A stretch of 8,967 bases of DNA from Melaminivora alkalimesophila (GCF_000282995.1 NZ_ALEE01000062.1:1-8967), one strand, 5' to 3'; counted from the first letter of the stretch, positions 1 through 7,133 are shown. Translations and numbers: made by a program. Notes: generated from the sequence alone by a model not told the origin.

Positions 1-1655
1 GGGCGCCTGCCGTAGGTGCCCATGCCGAAGGGCACCCGGCCGGTGTCGCCGTGCACGATGTCCACCTGCGACGGGTCCAGCCCCAGGCGGGCGGCCACCA
101 GCTGGGCAAAGGTCGTCTCGTGCCCCTGGCCGTGGCTGTGCGAACCGGTGAACACCGTCACGCTGCCGGTGGGGTGCACGCGCACCTCGCCGGCCTCGAA
201 CAGGCCGGCACGCGCGCCAAGCGCCCCGGCGATGTTCGACGGCGCCAGCCCGCAGGCCTCGATGTAGCTGCTGTAGCCGATGCCGCGCTTCAGGCCCCGG
301 GCTTCGCTCTCCTTGCGCCGCGCCTCGAAGCCCGCCACGTCGGCCAGCTGCTGCGCCTTGTCCATGCAGGCGTGGTAGTCGCCGATGTCGTACTGCAGCG
401 CCACCGGCGTCTGGTAGGGGAACTGGGTGATGAAGTTGCGCCTCCTGATCTCGTCCTGGGACAGCCCCAGGTCCCAGGCGCAGCGCGTCACCAGCCGCTC
501 CACCACATAGGTCGCCTCCGGCCGGCCGGCGCCGCGGTAGGCATCGACCGGCGCGGTGCTGGTGAACCAGCCATCGACCTCGACATAGATCTGCGGCGTG
601 GTGTATTGGCCGGCCAGCAGCGTGCCGTAGAGGATCGTGGGCACGGCCGAGGCGAAGGTCGAGAGGTAGGCCCCCAGGTTCGCGTCGGTGTGCACGCGCA
701 TCGCCAGGAACCTCCCCTCCTGGTCCATCGCCATCTCGGCGTGCGTGATGTGGTCGCGCCCGTGGCAGTCGCTCAGGAAGGACTCGCTCCTCTCGGCGGT
801 CCACTTGATGGCGCAGTTGAGCTCCTTGGCCGCCCAGGTCAGCGCCACGTCCTCGGCGTAGAGGAAGATCTTCGAGCCGAAGCCCCCGCCCACGTCCGGC
901 GCGATCACGCGCACCTTGTGCTCGGGCAGGCCCAGCACGAAGGCCGTCATCAGGAGGCGCTCGACGTGGGGGTTCTGGTTGGCGACGTACAGCGTGTATT
1001 CATCGCTCGCGCGGTTGTAGCTGGCGTTCACCGCACGCGGCTCGATGGCGTTCGGAATCAGGCGGTTGTTCACCAGGTCGATGCGGCTCACGTGCGCCGC
1101 CCCGGCAAAGGCGGCATCGACCGCCGCCTTGTCGCCGAGCGTCCACTTGTAGCAGTGGTTGTCGGGGGCCTCGTCGTGCAGCGCGGGGCCGTCCTTGGCC
1201 TTCTTCATGTCGATCACGGGCGCCAGCTCCTCGTAGTCGACCACCACCGCCTCGGCGGCGTTCTTGGCCTGCTCCAGGGTGTCGGCCACCACCAGGGCCA
1301 CGTGGTCGCCCACGTAGCGCACCTTCCCGATGGCCAGGATGGGATGCATGGGCTCCTTCATGGGCGAGCCGTCCGGGTTGCTGATCAGCCAGCCGCAGGG
1401 CAGCCCGCCCATCTTCCCCTCGATGTCCGCGCCGGTGAAGACGCGCAGCACGCCCGGCATGGCCGAGGCGGCGGCCGTGTCCACCGCGCAGATGCGTGCG
1501 TGGGCGTGCGGCGAGCGCACGAAGGCGGCGTACTTCTGGTTCGCCTGCTGGATGTCGTCGGTGTAGTTGCCCGCCCCGGTCAGGAAGCGCGCATCCTCCT
1601 TGCGCTTGAGCGATACGCCGATGTGCGGCAGCTTGGCAAAGTCATTGGCACCCAT
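1..1655 (-). CDS. Molybdopterin-binding large subunit of a xanthine dehydrogenase / CO dehydrogenase (CoxL-like) family enzyme, partial
   Basis: This is the catalytic subunit of a molybdenum hydroxylase, a family that oxidises its substrate with water at a Mo-pterin centre and passes electrons to [2Fe-2S] clusters. The visible 551 codons read MGANDFAKLPHIGVSLKRKED at the N-terminus, and the frame stays open to the left edge, so the C-terminus is missing (the family is about 760-800 residues). Visible cofactor motifs are VGGGFGSK at residues 255-262, AYRGAGRPEA from 372, and GQGHET at 509-514. The active-site loop is AYRGAGR, not the AYRCSFR loop of form I CO dehydrogenase, so the Cys that carries the Cu-Mo bridge is absent; this is a form II-like enzyme of unknown substrate. 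The start at 1655 has an AAGGAG ribosome binding site 7 nt upstream and lies 26 nt after the [2Fe-2S] subunit gene, so the two are co-transcribed. An FAD-binding (CoxM-like) subunit is not seen and may lie beyond the left edge. Confidence 0.93.
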   Translation of the reverse strand, partial: MGANDFAKLPHIGVSLKRKEDARFLTGAGNYTDDIQQANQKYAAFVRSPHAHARICAVDTAAASAMPGVLRVFTGADIEGKMGGLPCGWLISNPDGSPMKEPMHPILAIGKVRYVGDHVALVVADTLEQAKNAAEAVVVDYEELAPVIDMKKAKDGPALHDEAPDNHCYKWTLGDKAAVDAAFAGAAHVSRIDLVNNRLIPNAIEPRAVNASYNRASDEYTLYVANQNPHVERLLMTAFVLGLPEHKVRVIAPDVGGGFGSKIFLYAEDVALTWAAKELNCAIKWTAERSESFLSDCHGRDHITHAEMAMDQEGRFLAMRVHTDANLGAYLSTFASAVPTILYGTLLAGQYTTPQIYVEVDGWFTSTAPVDAYRGAGRPEATYVVERLVTRCAWDLGLSQDEIRRRNFITQFPYQTPVALQYDIGDYHACMDKAQQLADVAGFEARRKESEARGLKRGIGYSSYIEACGLAPSNIAGALGARAGLFEAGEVRVHPTGSVTVFTGSHSHGQGHETTFAQLVAARLGLDPSQVDIVHGDTGRVPFGMGTYGRR

Positions 1656-1681
1656 GTGTGTCTCCTTGGCCAGATCGCGCC

Positions 1682-2152
1682 TCAGGCGCTGGCGAGCGAT
1701 TGCTGCGCGGTCTGCACGGCGCGCACGATGTTCTGGTAGCCGGTGCAGCGGCACAGGTTGCCCTCCAGCTGAGCGCGGATCTCGGCCTCGTCGGCGTCCG
1801 GGTGGCGCGCCAGCAGGTCGACCGTGCTGAGCACCATGCCCGGCGTGCAGAAGCCGCACTGCAGGCCGTGGCATTCCTTGAAGGCCGCCTGTACCGGGTG
1901 CAGCGTCCCGTCGGCCTCGGCCAGCCCCTCGATGGTGGTGATCTCCGCGCCCTGCATCTGCACCGCCAGCGCGTTGCAGGCCTTGATCGAGCGGCCATCG
2001 GCCAGCACCGTGCAGGCGCCGCACTGCGCCGTGTCGCAGCCGACGTGCGTGCCCGTGAGGCGCAGATGCTCACGAAGGAAATGCACCAACAGCGTGTTGG
2101 GCGGCACCTCGGCGCTGACCTGCCTGCCGTTCACCTTGAGTTCGATCTTCAT
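1682..2152 (-). CDS. [2Fe-2S]-binding small subunit of the molybdenum hydroxylase (CoxS-like)
   Basis: A 156-residue electron-transfer subunit that carries two [2Fe-2S] clusters and relays electrons from the Mo-pterin subunit encoded next to it. The N-terminal plant-ferredoxin-type domain has ligands C39, C44, C47 and C59 (motif CDTAQCGAC, then KAC). The C-terminal helical domain has C99, C102, C134 and C136 (QCGFCTPGM and NLCRCTGY). Length and all eight cysteines match the family, so it looks intact. I chose the ATG at 2152 (MKIELKVNG) because a GAGGAG ribosome binding site sits 9 nt upstream. The in-frame ATG at 2194 would add 14 residues that do not look like the family, and the ATG at 2161 would abut the GAGGAG. 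It is the first gene of the operon and is divergent from the GAF/Fis regulator. The partner enzyme's substrate cannot be read from this subunit. Confidence 0.95.
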   Translation of the reverse strand: MKIELKVNGRQVSAEVPPNTLLVHFLREHLRLTGTHVGCDTAQCGACTVLADGRSIKACNALAVQMQGAEITTIEGLAEADGTLHPVQAAFKECHGLQCGFCTPGMVLSTVDLLARHPDADEAEIRAQLEGNLCRCTGYQNIVRAVQTAQQSLASA

Positions 2153-2347
2153 CGCGGGCATCTCCTCGTTGTGGTTGCGTGGGAAAACGGGCACCCTTGC
2201 ATGCGGGCAAGAATGGTTTCATTCTCAAAACGATCGCGCCACCCGGGTCTAGGGTTAGCCCTGCTTTGCCGGCCCGGCGGCGCGAAATTCTCAAATTGAG
2301 ACACGCCGCTGGTGCCACCGGCGGCGGGAACGCTGGGCGAGACATCC
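2153..2347. promoter_or_regulatory. Divergent control region between the molybdenum hydroxylase operon and its likely regulator
   Basis: This 195 bp spacer must hold both promoters. It contains the palindrome TCTCAAATTGAGA at 2289-2301 (6-bp arms around one base). The 9-mer ATTCTCAAA, which includes the left arm of that palindrome, occurs at 2287-2295 and again at 2221-2229, in the same orientation and 66 bp apart. The second copy overlaps another inverted repeat, AGAATG-GTTT-CATTCT (2210-2225). The palindrome is 47-59 bp before the regulator start and about 137 bp before the small-subunit start; the second half-site is about 70 bp before the small subunit. I infer binding sites for the adjacent regulator. 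I see no convincing -24/-12 sigma-54 promoter and no strong sigma-70 pair. Confidence 0.5.
2289..2301. repeat. Palindrome TCTCAAATTGAGA, candidate operator
   Basis: This is a perfect inverted repeat with 6-bp arms (TCTCAA / TTGAGA) around a single A. It is AT-rich within GC-rich surroundings. It lies about 50 bp upstream of the GAF/Fis regulator start, so it could serve autoregulation, activation of the divergent operon, or both. The left half recurs at 2221-2229 (ATTCTCAAA). The binding protein is not known; a Fis-type HTH dimer would fit a short palindrome. Confidence 0.45.
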
Positions 2348-3490
2348 ATGCACGACTCCTCTCGCGAACGACAGATCGCCCTGGCCCGGGACGCGCTACT
2401 GTCCGGGCCGGGCGGTGCGGCCGCGCTGCCCGCCCTGTGCTGGGGCGAGCGCAGCTGGATCGCGCGCAGCTGGCAGCGCTGCCTGGCGCTGGGCCACGAG
2501 CCGGAACGCGCCGTGGCCTTCGAACCGGTGGAGCGCCCGGCGCGCAGCCGGCTGGCGCAGGAACACGCTGGCCTGCTGGCGGCCGCGCGGCCGCAATTGC
2601 AACAGGTGGGCGCCGCCGTGGCGCCGCTGGGCTACTTCGCGCTCCTGACCAACGCGCACGGCGTGGTGATCGAGGTCGCGGGCCGCGTGGACCACGCCGA
2701 CCGGCACGCCCTCGCCCTCGCCCGCGTGGGCGTGGACCTGTCGGAGCGGCAGGTCGGCACCACCGCCATCGGCGCCGCCCTGAGCGAGCAGGCGCCCGTG
2801 TGGCTGCACCGCGGCGAGCACTTCTTTCGCAGCAACAGCGTCTACAGCTGCGCCGGCGCGCCGATCTTCGCCCCGCATGGCGATTGCATCGGGATGCTCG
2901 ACCTGACGGGCGTGCTGGTCGCCGAGCGCCCCGAGCTGCGCCACCTGGCGGCCCAGGCAGCGCGCCGGATCAGCGACCGGCTGGTGCTGGCAACCGGGCA
3001 CGCCTTGCAGCTGCGCCTGGCCTGGGCGCCGGGCTGGGAGGCCGCGGATCGCACCGAGCCGCACGGGCTGGTCTGCCTGGACGCGGACGGCCAGGTGACG
3101 GGATCGAACGAGGCTGCGCGGCAGATGCTGCCCGCCCTGCGGCAGGCCGGCGCCCGGTCGCTGCACGCCAGCGAGCTGTTCGCCCTGCCCTGGACTTCGC
3201 TGTTCGACCTGGACGCGCGCCGGGAGCCGACGCTGGTGCCGCTGTGGTCGGGCCTGCGGGTGCAGCTGTCGGCCCAGCGCGCCGGCGCCTCCCGGACGCC
3301 GGCACGGGGCGGTGCGCTGCCCACCCTGAGGGCACTGGAAGACGAGTTGATCCACCAGGCGGTGCGCGAGGCGCGCGGCAACGTACAGGAAGCCGCCCGG
3401 GCGCTCGGCTTGAGCCGCGCGACGCTCTACCGCCGACTGGCGCTGGGGCGCAGTGGCGGCGGGACGAAGCAGCGCAAGCTAGGCGGCTGA
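2348..3490 (+). CDS. GAF-domain, Fis-type HTH transcriptional regulator (AcoR-like, no AAA+ domain)
   Basis: A 380-residue predicted transcription factor. Residues about 85-190 form a GAF sensory domain with the signature of AcoR-type activators: VGTTAIGAAL (137-145), then GEHFF and CAGAPIFAPHG (169-178), then GMLDLTG. A PAS-like stretch follows (LVCLDADGQVTGSNEAARQM, 241-260). Residues about 328-364 are a Fis-type helix-turn-helix (GNVQEAARALGLSRATLYRR). The AAA+ ATPase with the GAFTGA loop that contacts sigma-54 in full-length AcoR relatives (about 600+ residues) is absent, so it should not act as a classical sigma-54 activator. I prefer the ATG at 2348 (MHDSSRERQ) over an in-frame GTG at 2312; GGCGAG at 2335-2340 is a modest ribosome binding site. 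It is divergent from the molybdenum hydroxylase operon, so local control of that operon, perhaps in response to its substrate, is the natural inference. Confidence 0.88.
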   Translation: MHDSSRERQIALARDALLSGPGGAAALPALCWGERSWIARSWQRCLALGHEPERAVAFEPVERPARSRLAQEHAGLLAAARPQLQQVGAAVAPLGYFALLTNAHGVVIEVAGRVDHADRHALALARVGVDLSERQVGTTAIGAALSEQAPVWLHRGEHFFRSNSVYSCAGAPIFAPHGDCIGMLDLTGVLVAERPELRHLAAQAARRISDRLVLATGHALQLRLAWAPGWEAADRTEPHGLVCLDADGQVTGSNEAARQMLPALRQAGARSLHASELFALPWTSLFDLDARREPTLVPLWSGLRVQLSAQRAGASRTPARGGALPTLRALEDELIHQAVREARGNVQEAARALGLSRATLYRRLALGRSGGGTKQRKLGG

Positions 3491-3641
3491 CGGCGCCACA
3501 TCATTTTGCTGGCGGTTGCGAGCGGGCTTTTTCGGGCTCTTCGCCGCCCGCCCGCCGCGGCCATCGAGAGCTTCCTGCTGGCCTGCGTCCCTGCCTTGGC
3601 GCAAGGACGGCCGCACGTCCGGCCGGGCCCCGCCCAGGCCG

Positions 3642-3887
3642 TCAAGCCGCTTGGCGCAGCGCGTGCGCGGGGCCGCGGGTGTGGCGCAGCCCGACCCACT
3701 GCAGATCCGCCAGCACCAGGACCGCCACAGCCTGCACCGCCAGCCACGCGACGCCCCATCGGGTCAATAGCAGGAACGACCCGGTGGCCAGCGCAATACA
3801 GCCCACGGCCCAGGCCACATTGCCCAGCGCCACCAGGCTTATGAGGGTGCGCGCGAGAGGGCGGCGGCGGGCGATCCAGGCGGCCAT
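3642..3887 (-). pseudogene. C-terminal half of a small multi-span membrane protein (5'-truncated remnant)
   Basis: This frame encodes 81 residues with two clear hydrophobic spans, about 15-37 (ISLVALGNVAWAVGC and onward) and 42-64 (WGVAWLAVQAVAVLVLADLQ), ending in a basic tail. The pattern resembles, from memory, the second half of small four-span hypothetical membrane proteins of about 130 residues that are common in betaproteobacteria; the leading AAWIARRRP looks like the loop between spans 2 and 3. The reading frame is still open beyond the ATG, but only into the regulator remnant on the other strand, and I see no ribosome binding site. I infer that the first half was deleted. It could still be an intact two-span protein of unknown function. 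Confidence 0.5.
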
Positions 3888-3901
3888 GCAGGCATTAGGC
3901 C

Positions 3902-4411
3902 GTGCAGCAGGTGCTCAGCGCCCATGCGCCCTACCCCGCGCTCGCCGTGGACCGGCACTGGAGCTTGGTGGCAGCCAACGCCGGAGTGGCGCCGCTGCTG
4001 TCGGGTGTGGCGCCGCAGTTGCTCGAGCCGCCGGTCAATGTGCTGCGCCTGAGCCTGCACCCGCAGGGTCTGGGCGCGCGCCTGGCCAACGCCGCGCAGT
4101 GGCGCGCCCACCTGTTGCACCGCCTGGACCAGCAGTTCGCGGCAACGTCCGACGCGCAACTGCGCGCGCTGCGGGACGAGCTCGCCGCCTATCCGGTAGC
4201 CGCGACAGCCGACACGGACGCGCTGCCGAGCCCGATCGCGGTCCCCTTTCGCCTGCACACGGAGGCAGGCCTGCTGAGCTTCATCAGCACCGTCACGGTC
4301 TTTGGCACGCCCGTGGATGTCACCCTGCAGGAGCTGGCCATCGAGTCCTTCTTCCCCGCCGACGAGGCCACCCGCGCGGCGCTGCGCCGGCTCTGTCCAG
4401 GCGAGGGCTGA
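3902..4411 (+). pseudogene. MmyB-like regulator ligand-binding domain lacking its HTH (5'-truncated)
   Basis: The 169 codons match the C-terminal ligand-binding domain (MLTR_LBD / MmyB-like) of XRE-family transcription regulators. Visible family-style stretches are PALAVDRHWSLVAAN (residues 12-26), the LEPPVNVLRLSLHPQGL segment, and the C-terminal FGTPVDVTLQELAIESFFPAD. Intact members are roughly 260-290 residues and begin with a helix-turn-helix of about 80-100 residues. None is present here: an in-frame TAG at 3896-3898 lies just before the GTG at 3902, there is no good ribosome binding site, and no HTH is readable upstream. Without the HTH it should not bind DNA specifically. It starts within 15 bp of the truncated membrane-protein gene on the other strand. 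The domain itself appears complete and undamaged, which suggests recent loss or a retained role. Confidence 0.65.
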
Positions 4412-4455
4412 CGGCCGGCAGCCCGCCGGTGGCTGTCCGGGCACTGCCAAAGAAA

Positions 4456-4481
4456 ATGGCCGCCCGTCTCCGAGCGGCCAT
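4456..4481 (-). terminator. Rho-independent terminator of aceA
   Basis: Perfect 8-bp arms, ATGGCCGC (4456-4463) and GCGGCCAT (4474-4481), enclose a 10-nt loop. Read on the minus strand, the stem is followed by TTTTCTTT, the expected U-tract. It lies 56 bp beyond the aceA stop codon and is correctly oriented for that gene. Confidence 0.8.
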
Positions 4482-4493
4482 GCAGCTTGCCTT

Positions 4494-4525
4494 CAGGCCC
4501 GCCGCCGGCGTGCCGGGCGGGCCTG
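4494..4525. repeat. 10-bp inverted repeat in the aceA 3' untranslated region
   Basis: CAGGCCCGCC (4494-4503) and GGCGGGCCTG (4516-4525) are perfect complements around a 12-nt loop. The stem begins 11 bp after the aceA stop and precedes the terminator hairpin. It has no adjacent U-tract on either strand, so it is more likely a stabilising 3' hairpin or part of a two-stem termination region than a terminator by itself. Confidence 0.6.
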
Positions 4526-4536
4526 CGAGCCTGACA

Positions 4537-5868
4537 TCAATGGAACTGCTCTTCCTCGGTCGAACCCTCGAGCGCCTTCACGGACGACGAGCCGCCCTGG
4601 ATCACGGTGGTCACGTCGTCGAAGTAGCCGGCGCCCACTTCCTGCTGGTGGCTCACGAAGGTGTAGCCCTTCTCGCGCGCCGCGAACTCGGGCTCCTGCA
4701 CCATCTCCACGTAGTGCTTCATGCCCTCGCCGCGGGCGTAGGCATGGGCGAACTGGAAAGTGTTGTACCAGTTGATGTGGATGCCCGCCAGGGTGATGAA
4801 CTGGAACTTGTAGCCCAGCGCCGAGAGCTCGTCCTGGAACTTGGCAATCGTCTTGTCGTCCAGGTTCTTCTTCCAGTTGAAGGAGGGCGAGCAGTTGTAG
4901 GAGAGCAGCTTGCCGGGGCAAGCAGCGTGCACGGCCTGGGCGAATTCGCGGGCGAAGCCCAGGTCGGGCGTGCCGGTCTCGCACCACACCAGGTCGGCAT
5001 AGGGGGCGTAGGCCACGCCGCGGCTGATGGCCTGCTCCAGGCCGTTCTTGACGCGGTAGAAGCCCTCTTGCGTGCGCTCGCCGGTCAGGAAGGGCTTGTC
5101 GTTGGCATCGTGGTCGCTGGTGATCAGGTTGGCGGCCTCGGCGTCGGTGCGCGCCAGCACGATGGTCGGCACGCCCATCACGTCGGCGGCAAAACGCGCG
5201 GCGATCAGTTTCTCGATGGCCTCCTGCGTCGGCACCAGCACCTTGCCACCCATGTGACCGCACTTCTTCACCGCTGCCAGCTGGTCCTCGAAGTGCACGC
5301 CGGCGGCGCCCGCGGCGATCATGTTCTTCATGAGCTCGAAGGCGTTCAGCACACCACCGAAGCCGGCCTCGGCGTCCGCCACGATGGGCAGGAAGTAGTC
5401 GATGAAGCCCTCATCGCCCGGGTTGAGGCCGCGGCTCCACTGGATCTCGTCGGCGCGCTTGAAGGTGTTGTTGATGCGGCGCACCATGGTCGGCACCGAG
5501 TCGTAGGCGTACAGCGACTGGTCGGGGTACATGGTCTCGGAGGTGTTGCCGTCGGCGGCGACCTGCCAGCCCGACAGGTACACGGCCTCCAGGCCGGCCT
5601 TGGCCTGCTGCATGGCCTGTCCGGCGCTGATGGCACCGAAGGCGTTCACATAGCCTTTCTTGGCGCCGCCGTTGATCTTCTCCCACAGCTTCTCGGCGCC
5701 GCGGCGCGCCAGGGTGTGCTCCGGCTGCAGGCTGCCGCGCAGGCGCACCACGTCGGCGGCGCTGTAGCCGCGCTTGACGCCCTTCCAACGCGGGTTCTGC
5801 GCCCAGTCTTTTTCCAGGGCAGCGATCTGTTGTTCGCGGCTGAGTTGTGCATTGAGGGAATCGGGCAT
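4537..5868 (-). CDS. aceA: Isocitrate lyase
   Basis: Isocitrate lyase cleaves isocitrate to glyoxylate and succinate. It is the first step of the glyoxylate shunt, used to grow on acetate, fatty acids or other C2-yielding substrates. The protein is 443 residues (E. coli AceA is 434). It carries the catalytic signature KKCGH at 201-205 (Cys203 as the active-site base), the substrate/metal-binding segments [10 protein letters not shown] (99-108) and NCSPSFNW (325-332), and the typical C-terminal [13 protein letters not shown] (407-419). The start ATG at 5868 has GGAGAG about 6 nt upstream. No malate synthase is in the window. The gene stands alone: two hairpins follow it, and a divergent AT-rich control region with two related palindromes precedes it, which suggests dedicated regulation by carbon source. 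It appears intact. Confidence 0.97.
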   Translation of the reverse strand: MPDSLNAQLSREQQIAALEKDWAQNPRWKGVKRGYSAADVVRLRGSLQPEHTLARRGAEKLWEKINGGAKKGYVNAFGAISAGQAMQQAKAGLEAVYLSGWQVAADGNTSETMYPDQSLYAYDSVPTMVRRINNTFKRADEIQWSRGLNPGDEGFIDYFLPIVADAEAGFGGVLNAFELMKNMIAAGAAGVHFEDQLAAVKKCGHMGGKVLVPTQEAIEKLIAARFAADVMGVPTIVLARTDAEAANLITSDHDANDKPFLTGERTQEGFYRVKNGLEQAISRGVAYAPYADLVWCETGTPDLGFAREFAQAVHAACPGKLLSYNCSPSFNWKKNLDDKTIAKFQDELSALGYKFQFITLAGIHINWYNTFQFAHAYARGEGMKHYVEMVQEPEFAAREKGYTFVSHQQEVGAGYFDDVTTVIQGGSSSVKALEGSTEEEQFH

Positions 5869-5930
5869 GTTGCTCTCCAGGGAAGGGAAGGGATGACAGG
5901 GAAGCGCAGGAGCGCCGTTGGAAGAACTTT

Positions 5931-5948
5931 AAGTCTTCTATAAGACTT
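5931..5948. promoter_or_regulatory. Palindromic operator 1 upstream of aceA
   Basis: The 18-mer AAGTCTTCTATAAGACTT has perfect 7-bp arms around CTAT. It is 63-80 bp upstream of the aceA ATG. Its core GTCTT-N4-AAGAC is shared with operator 2, and their centres are exactly 30 bp apart, close to three helical turns. The shape (short AT-rich dyad) is compatible with a GntR- or similar dimeric regulator; I cannot name it from sequence. Confidence 0.65.
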
Positions 5949-5958
5949 GCGCAACTTC

Positions 5959-5980
5959 TTATGTCTTATATAAGACATAA
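5959..5980. promoter_or_regulatory. Palindromic operator 2 upstream of aceA (perfect 22-bp dyad)
   Basis: A perfect, gapless 22-bp palindrome whose central 18 bases are ATGTCTTATATAAGACAT (5961-5978). It lies 91-112 bp before the aceA ATG and about 126 bp before the divergent transporter start. It shares the GTCTT-N4-AAGAC core with operator 1. A perfect 22-bp dyad in a GC-rich genome is unlikely by chance, so this is probably the high-affinity site. Confidence 0.7.
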
Positions 5981-6105
5981 ATTTTTTGCAGACGCCACAA
6001 GGACTTGGAGCAGTCTTTTCTCCAGGTGAAAACTTTTTTCTTGTATTGAGAAAAATTGCGGCAGCGCAGCAAGCCCCCCGTTCCACATGATGGAAGTTCA
6101 TTCAT

Positions 6106-7119
6106 ATGATGCAAAACGCCCCTGCGCCCGATTGCCGGCATGATGCGGCCCGGAGTCCTTTCTTTGCCCCGACCGTGTCGCTTCCGAGCCGCCCCCTCGC
6201 CTACGCCTTGTTGGCCCTGAGCATGTCCCTGGTGGGCGCCTACGTGGCGCTGTCCAAGCCCCTGGCGGCTGCCTTCCCGGTGTTCCTGCTGGCGTGGCTG
6301 CGCTTTGGCATCGGCGGCGTCGCGATGCTCGGCTGGCTGCGCCGGCCCCCCGACGAGCCGCCCCTCACCCGGCAGACGCAGGCGTTGCTGTTCCTGCATG
6401 CGTTGCTGGGCAACTTTCTGTTCACCGTCTTCATGATCTATGGAGTGAGCCTGACGAGCGCCGCATCGGCCGGCGTGGTGATGGCGTCCATCCCGGCCTG
6501 CGTGGCGGTCATGAGCTGGCTGTTCCTGCGCGAGCGCATCGCCCCGCGCACCTGGGCGGCGGTGGCCTGCGCGGTCGCGGGCATCGCGCTGTTCACGCTG
6601 GCGCAGCCCGCCTCCCCGGCCGCTGCCGCCGCGGAGGCCGCGCCTCCTGCTCCCGGGATGTGGCTCGGCTACCTGCTGCTGGTTGCGGCTTCGGTGTGCG
6701 AGGGCGCCTATTCGGTGATCGGCAAGAAACTCACCGGCACCCTCGGTCCGCGGCGCATCACGGCGCTCATCAACCTGTGGGGTCTTGCGCTTGCCACGCC
6801 AGCGGGCCTGTGGCTTGCCTGGCGTTTCGACTTCGCGGCGATCGCCCCCGGCACCTGGCTGCTGCTGCTGTTCTACGGTCTCGCGGCGTGTACCTGGAGC
6901 GTGTGGTTGTGGATGACGGGGCTGAAATCGGTGCCGGCCGCCCAGGCCGGCGTCTTCACGGTGTTCCTGCCCGTCAGCGCCGCCGTGGTGGGCATCGCCT
7001 TCCTCGGGGAACGCTTCACCGCCCTGCAGGCGGTGGCCTTCGGCGTGGCGCTGGCGAGCGTGCTGCTGGCGAGCTTCCCCTCGCGTGCCGCCCTGCGCGT
7101 GGGCCGGCCTCGGCGCTGA
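6106..7119 (+). CDS. EamA-family (drug/metabolite transporter superfamily) inner-membrane permease
   Basis: A 337-residue polytopic membrane protein with the two-fold EamA repeat: about ten hydrophobic spans, the first five from about residue 32 to 165 and the second five from about 184 to 325, separated by an Ala/Pro-rich linker (residues 166-182). Family-style features are FLLAWLRFGIGG near residue 60 (end of span 2) and the paired ends of each repeat, FLRERIAP and FLGERFTALQ, where a Glu-Arg follows the fourth span. EamA permeases export or import small metabolites such as amino acids; the substrate cannot be told here. I chose the ATG at 6106 (GGAAG 9 nt upstream), which gives a cytoplasmic tail of about 30 residues; the ATG at 6109 is nearly equivalent. 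It is divergent from aceA, and shared control through the palindromes is possible but unproven. It ends 14 bp from the convergent rraA-like gene. Confidence 0.9.
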   Translation: MMQNAPAPDCRHDAARSPFFAPTVSLPSRPLAYALLALSMSLVGAYVALSKPLAAAFPVFLLAWLRFGIGGVAMLGWLRRPPDEPPLTRQTQALLFLHALLGNFLFTVFMIYGVSLTSAASAGVVMASIPACVAVMSWLFLRERIAPRTWAAVACAVAGIALFTLAQPASPAAAAAEAAPPAPGMWLGYLLLVAASVCEGAYSVIGKKLTGTLGPRRITALINLWGLALATPAGLWLAWRFDFAAIAPGTWLLLLFYGLAACTWSVWLWMTGLKSVPAAQAGVFTVFLPVSAAVVGIAFLGERFTALQAVAFGVALASVLLASFPSRAALRVGRPRR

Positions 7120-7133
7120 AACCCGGCGCGCGC

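Larger units (their letters stand above)
5869..6105. promoter_or_regulatory. AT-rich divergent promoter region between aceA and the EamA transporter gene
   Basis: This 237 bp spacer is far more AT-rich than its surroundings, especially 5925-6060. It holds the two palindromic operators listed separately and an inverted repeat TTTTTCT-N7-AGAAAAA at 6035-6055. TATA-like hexamers lie inside both palindromes on the aceA strand (for example TATAGA and TATATA), so a protein bound there could block RNA polymerase. I find no good -35 partner, so the promoter itself is not assigned. GGAAG at 6092-6096 is the ribosome binding site for the transporter gene. Confidence 0.6.

Noticed and set aside
51..1739. 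A 562-codon plus-strand open frame antisense to the molybdopterin subunit
   Set aside because: It is in the same codon register as the real gene on the other strand, where GC-rich codons leave few stops. The translation is His/Val/Arg-rich without a recognisable domain.
2221..2260. Possible sigma-54 promoter on the minus strand (TGGCGCG-N4-TTTT) before the molybdenum hydroxylase operon
   Set aside because: The GG of the -24 element is present but the essential GC of the -12 element is not, and the adjacent regulator lacks the AAA+ domain needed to activate sigma-54.
3491..3641. The 150 bp between the GAF/Fis regulator and the membrane-protein remnant, checked for a terminator or small gene
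   Set aside because: GAGC/GCTC around a T-rich loop near 3520-3540 is too weak to call a terminator, and no ORF with a ribosome binding site was found.
2179..5943. A very long plus-strand open frame of 1254 codons across the regulator, the remnants and antisense to aceA
   Set aside because: It overlaps well-supported genes in other frames and its translation is Arg/Ala/Gly-rich low-complexity. Long stop-free shadow frames are expected at this GC content.
6035..6055. Inverted repeat TTTTTCT-N7-AGAAAAA considered as a bidirectional terminator
   Set aside because: The stem is all A/T except one pair, with no GC core, and it lies upstream of both flanking genes; it is probably part of the AT-rich promoter region.
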